Of a DNA stretch of 22,137 bases, positions 19,391-22,137 are shown in pieces (the first letter of the stretch is position 1; each line of letters begins with the position of its first letter). This DNA is from Phialocephala subalpina (taxonomy: Eukaryota > Ascomycota > Leotiomycetes > Helotiales > Mollisiaceae). Under the pieces are notes generated by a model. It was not told the origin of the DNA and ran no database searches. It was given only the letters and a program-made list of their open reading frames with translations. Both the position numbers and the translations under genes were made by a program. Location of the stretch: contig FJOG01000071.1 of assembly GCA_900073065.1 (NCBI GenBank), forward strand, positions 142,947 through 165,083. The letters are read 5' to 3'.

Positions 19391-19859
19391 AATGAAGTAT
19401 TTCTTATTCAATTCTATATTATTGCCTCCGATTAATACGCCGGCTGAGCCACTTCAATTATAGTCAGGTGACCAAGTATAAGTATACCTTAACCAAGATA
19501 ATTCTTTGATGCGTAGAACCTAATTCTTCTCTTTTCTCAATTCTCCCATCATCTAATTGTTCTTGCTTAGTACTAAGACCTTCATCGCAAGTTTTATCGG
19601 CTGTTAACCCTTCGTGACTTGAAACCCGTCTTCATTGCCGAACTATCTCTCATGCATCTCCGCACACAGATGCCGCATGGATGACGTGCTCAATTTGCCA
19701 CTGCCCCTCGCTTTCACTTCCACAGCTTTATATCAACCACACTCAATTGCAACCTGGTTACAAGAACTCATTCTCCAGTCTCTCGACGTCGTAACAAGAT
19801 AAGGAGAGACATTGTTTTTTGAAGGAGCCTCTCAGCGCTACCTGCAGCGTTATATCAAC
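19391..19859 (+). promoter_or_regulatory. Promoter and leader of the DOPA-dioxygenase-like gene
   Basis: Normal GC with CT-rich stretches (19525-19560 and 19700-19725) and a TATA-like CTTTATATC at 19727-19735, about 125 bp before the ATG. No upstream ATG lies between that box and 19860. No known factor site is recognised. Confidence 0.45.
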
Positions 19860-20759
19860 ATGACCAAGGTCATCACCCACGCTGCAGTGCCGACTCCGCA
19901 AGATGACCTGATAAAGGTCGTCGAAAGTCGGACCCGGGAGTGGCATTTCCATATTTATTTCTTGCTCCAGTCACCAGTTGAGACCGCGGCAGCGCTCGCT
20001 CTTCGTGATGCTGTCCTGCGACTACGCCGCGATGGTAAGCTCAGACAGCAAGATCATAGTTACAAGACAAAAAAATTTCACTCGCTGACGCTTTCCCACA
20101 GGCGCATTCGTCGCTGTCCCCCTGTTCAGGGTCAATAAATTCCCCATAGGACCGCATCCAGCTGGGTCGTACGAGAGTTAGTGATGTGAGCCCAGTACAG
20201 GAGCGTTCTTGGTGACGTTCCAATAATGAGTTTGGCTTGACACGGGCCGGGGCTAATAAGTTTCTTTGTTATAGTCTGGGTCCCTGACACCTCATTCTCT
20301 GATGTCTTCTTCTACTTGGCGTCAAACCGAGGTAACCTAAGGTGAGTCCTCATCTTTCTCTACTGCGTATGCCAAATAAAAGTCTACTCCTCGCTGGCTC
20401 AAGGCACAGATCTCAAGTTTTAGTAGTCCTCTTCTAGAAGTCACAAACAAGGAGGTGGCTAATGTATACTGTCTGGTTCTGTGTCTGACCCTATGCTTAG
20501 CGTCCTCATCCACCCTCTGACCGCAAATCAACGCCAAGACCATGACAATCGCGCAGGGTGGTTAGGCACCCCATGGCCTATCTACTTGGAGGGTCTGCCT
20601 CTCCAAGGCGATATTCCGCTTCAGTATTCTGAATTAGGACTTGGTTGGTCTACGTCGCCAAAACAAGAGATCTCCTATGAGGAGAGGCATAGAAGGGGCG
20701 CGGAGGTCGAGGCTTTGTTGGCCAATAATCCGCAGGCTGCTCCTGCTCCTCGGGACTGA
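19860..20759 (+). CDS. DOPA 4,5-dioxygenase family protein, 191 aa
   Basis: Member of the small extradiol dioxygenase family related to the fungal DOPA dioxygenase of betalain synthesis, which opens catechol rings using Fe(II) and O2. Exons 19860-20034, 20102-20176, 20275-20341 and 20501-20759; introns (67, 98 and 159 nt) are GT...AG and all keep frame. Motifs: REWHFHIYF (His29, His31), GPHPAGSYEIWVP (His77), NRGNLSVLIHPLT (His110) and DHDNRAGWLGTP (His120), the conserved histidines and core of the family. The C-terminal tail after YSELGLGW is low in conservation and ends ANNPQAAPAPRD. Length is normal for the family. In ascomycetes the substrate is generally unknown; a role with catechols or other aromatic compounds is inference. 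No lesion seen. Confidence 0.92.
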
Positions 20760-20965
20760 AGGAAACACAGCCTACCAAGCTTAGTGTCGGCCATTGGAAT
20801 CGAGCAAGCTGGTCGTGAAAGGCATGGCTTGGACTATAACTCATGACAAGCTTATCGATCAAATATTTCCAGACTTTATATGGAGGATTTTACACTTTGA
20901 AATGCAGAGAATGTTTTCAGAGTTTATATACATTTACAAATAGGTCAGGAGGTAACCTACCAAGA
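20760..20965. other. Tail-to-tail spacer
   Basis: 3' region of the DOPA-dioxygenase-like gene facing the 3' end of the minus-strand gene relic. Nothing else supported. Confidence 0.4.
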
Positions 20966-21313
20966 CTATCGCCATTGCGCAACCATCTTCCCACCCAGCC
21001 CAGACCCAATCACTTCAAACCCACCCTTCAAAGTCTCACTCGCCCCCTCCGTCTTCTCGGTAACGAACACTAGACCCTTTCTTCCTATCTCATTGTCGTA
21101 TTTACCGACAAAGAACTTAATCAATTTCCTGGTAGTCTTTCCTTGGGATCTGGATCACTGTCTCTCAAGCGTTGCAACCCATTCTCGTTGTCCTATGACG
21201 TCGAATTCAGAGAGTGTAATAGAGGGTTTGAGGGCCTTTGCGGAAGACGATAACGGAGAACGCCGGGGCAAACAGTCTTCGGAACCTTGCAAGCCCTTCG
21301 TAGCGAGAGAAAG
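20966..21313 (-). pseudogene. Decayed 3' portion of an unidentified gene
   Basis: One frame of 116 codons ends at TAG (20966-20968) and is broken only by a TGA at 21155-21157. Sequence on both sides of that stop is convincingly protein-like: ITLSEFDVIGQREWVATLER before it, and FFVGKYDNEIGRKGLVFVTE and ASETLKGGFEVIGSGLGGKM after it. No intron with acceptable sites removes the TGA, which could be a former CGA. Another TGA precedes 21313, and the frame is open again further upstream towards a TATA-like CCCTATAAAC at 21431-21440, but no ATG is found in it. I do not recognise the family. It lies tail-to-tail with the DOPA-dioxygenase-like gene, next to an AT block. Confidence 0.45.
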
Positions 21314-21479
21314 TCAATAGCAGTCGAACCCGCAGAGATCGAAGGGCTTTGAGACCTCGGCGAGAATGGACACACCGTTCGAGATCCAAGAAATCTGGAG
21401 GCTGAATATACGTGTTTGACGGCTGTTGCAGTTTATAGGGGAGGGGGTTTTGCGTGAAAGTCCCACCATCTTATAATTC

Positions 21480-22137
21480 ACTGCAAACAAACATCAAAGA
21501 ACTCGGCCTTATTACCAGATATTAATTTCTTTTTAATATCCTTTAGCTTTATAAGTTATGCAATAATTATTAAAATCCATTTAACTTTGATCAAATATTT
21601 CTTTTTTTATTTATTTTCTATTAAAGATTATAAATATTAATAAATATTCCTTTATTATTTTTATAAAATATATAAGTACTTATAATTTATTATAGGAATT
21701 TTTAGGGAATATAATTAAAGAAAAGTATATATTTGGAGGGAGAAAAAAAGAAATTAAAAGAATTATTTAAATAATAATAATAATAATAATAATAAAAGGA
21801 AACTTTTTATATTTGATTATTTAATAGGAAATAAAAAATCGAAATCGCAAGTTTATATTTCAGGAATTAGTTTTCTAACGGAAAGTAATAAATATTATAT
21901 ATATAATAATAATTATTTAATTTTGGATTTTAAATTCTTTAAAATAATTATTTAATTTATTTTAAATTCGGAGATTAAAATATTATTATTTTGATTTAAA
22001 AAAGTTTTTTTTAAATTTTTAAATTTTTTGGATTTTTATTAAAAAAAGTTTATATAAAAAATAATTTAATAATTTATATTAAATAATAAATTAAAAAAAT
22101 AAATTTTTAAAATAAAAATAAAAAAATAATAATTTTA
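21480..22137. other. AT-only block, RIP-like, running off the window
   Basis: Nearly pure A/T to the window end with no coding frame. It is similar in character to 1-960 and probably a RIP-mutated transposon. Confidence 0.75.
21771..21794. repeat. ATA trinucleotide microsatellite
   Basis: Eight perfect ATA units within the AT block. Confidence 0.9.

Noticed and set aside
18432..22001. Identical 20-mer ATTATTATTTTGATTTAAAA at 18432-18451 and 21982-22001
   Set aside because: Both copies are in nearly pure A/T sequence, where a match of this length is not far from chance; flanks do not align.

Overview
The window looks like a piece of a filamentous ascomycete (Pezizomycotina) nuclear genome. 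Its genes carry short introns (about 40-160 nt) with GT...AG ends and CTRAY-type branch points. One gene is an unmistakable Cdc2/CDK1 with the loop insertion seen in filamentous fungi. Normal-GC DNA alternates abruptly with blocks made almost only of A and T, the pattern expected from repeat-induced point mutation (RIP). A leotiomycete- or dothideomycete-like genome with AT isochores would fit, but I cannot name the species.

Layout. 1-960 is an AT-only block that opens with a long imperfect palindrome. 1339-2747 (minus) is a decayed tripeptidyl-peptidase (sedolisin) gene whose five introns can still be read. 4008-4184 (minus) encodes a 58-residue secreted cysteine-rich peptide. 4974-5185 holds degenerate ~85-90 bp tandem repeats next to a small AT block. 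5562-6021 (minus) is a possible two-exon gene of unknown function. 6022-11050 has no gene I can support; its 8.1-9.8 kb part is strongly purine-skewed and open in many frames.

11257-13116 (+) is a complete five-exon MFS sugar/H+ symporter of the alpha-glucoside permease type. Phased 10-bp repeats and CreA-like sites lie in front of it. 14503-16053 is bounded by 39-bp inverted repeats (36/39 identical) and carries a small spliced gene of unknown function, so it looks like a DNA transposon or a captured gene cassette. It ends only 370 bp before 16424-17631 (+), the three-exon cdc2/cdk1 gene. 18069-18537 is a MITE-like element with 20-bp perfect core inverted repeats and an AT-only interior. 18672-18920 (minus) is a small membrane-protein gene that seems to have lost its start codon. 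19081-19390 is another AT block. 19860-20759 (+) is an intact four-exon DOPA 4,5-dioxygenase-family gene. 20966-21313 (minus) is the decayed 3' end of an unidentified gene. 21480-22137 is a further AT block running off the window.

Overall, three intact conserved genes (sugar transporter, Cdc2, DOPA-dioxygenase-like) sit in a repeat-affected neighbourhood holding at least three broken genes, two inverted-repeat elements and four or five RIP-like tracts. The genes do not form an operon or an obvious biosynthetic cluster. I found no rRNA, tRNA or CRISPR array, and nothing I would call a new multi-gene system. The best leads are the inverted-repeat cassette at 14.5-16.05 kb and the small secreted peptide at 4.0 kb.
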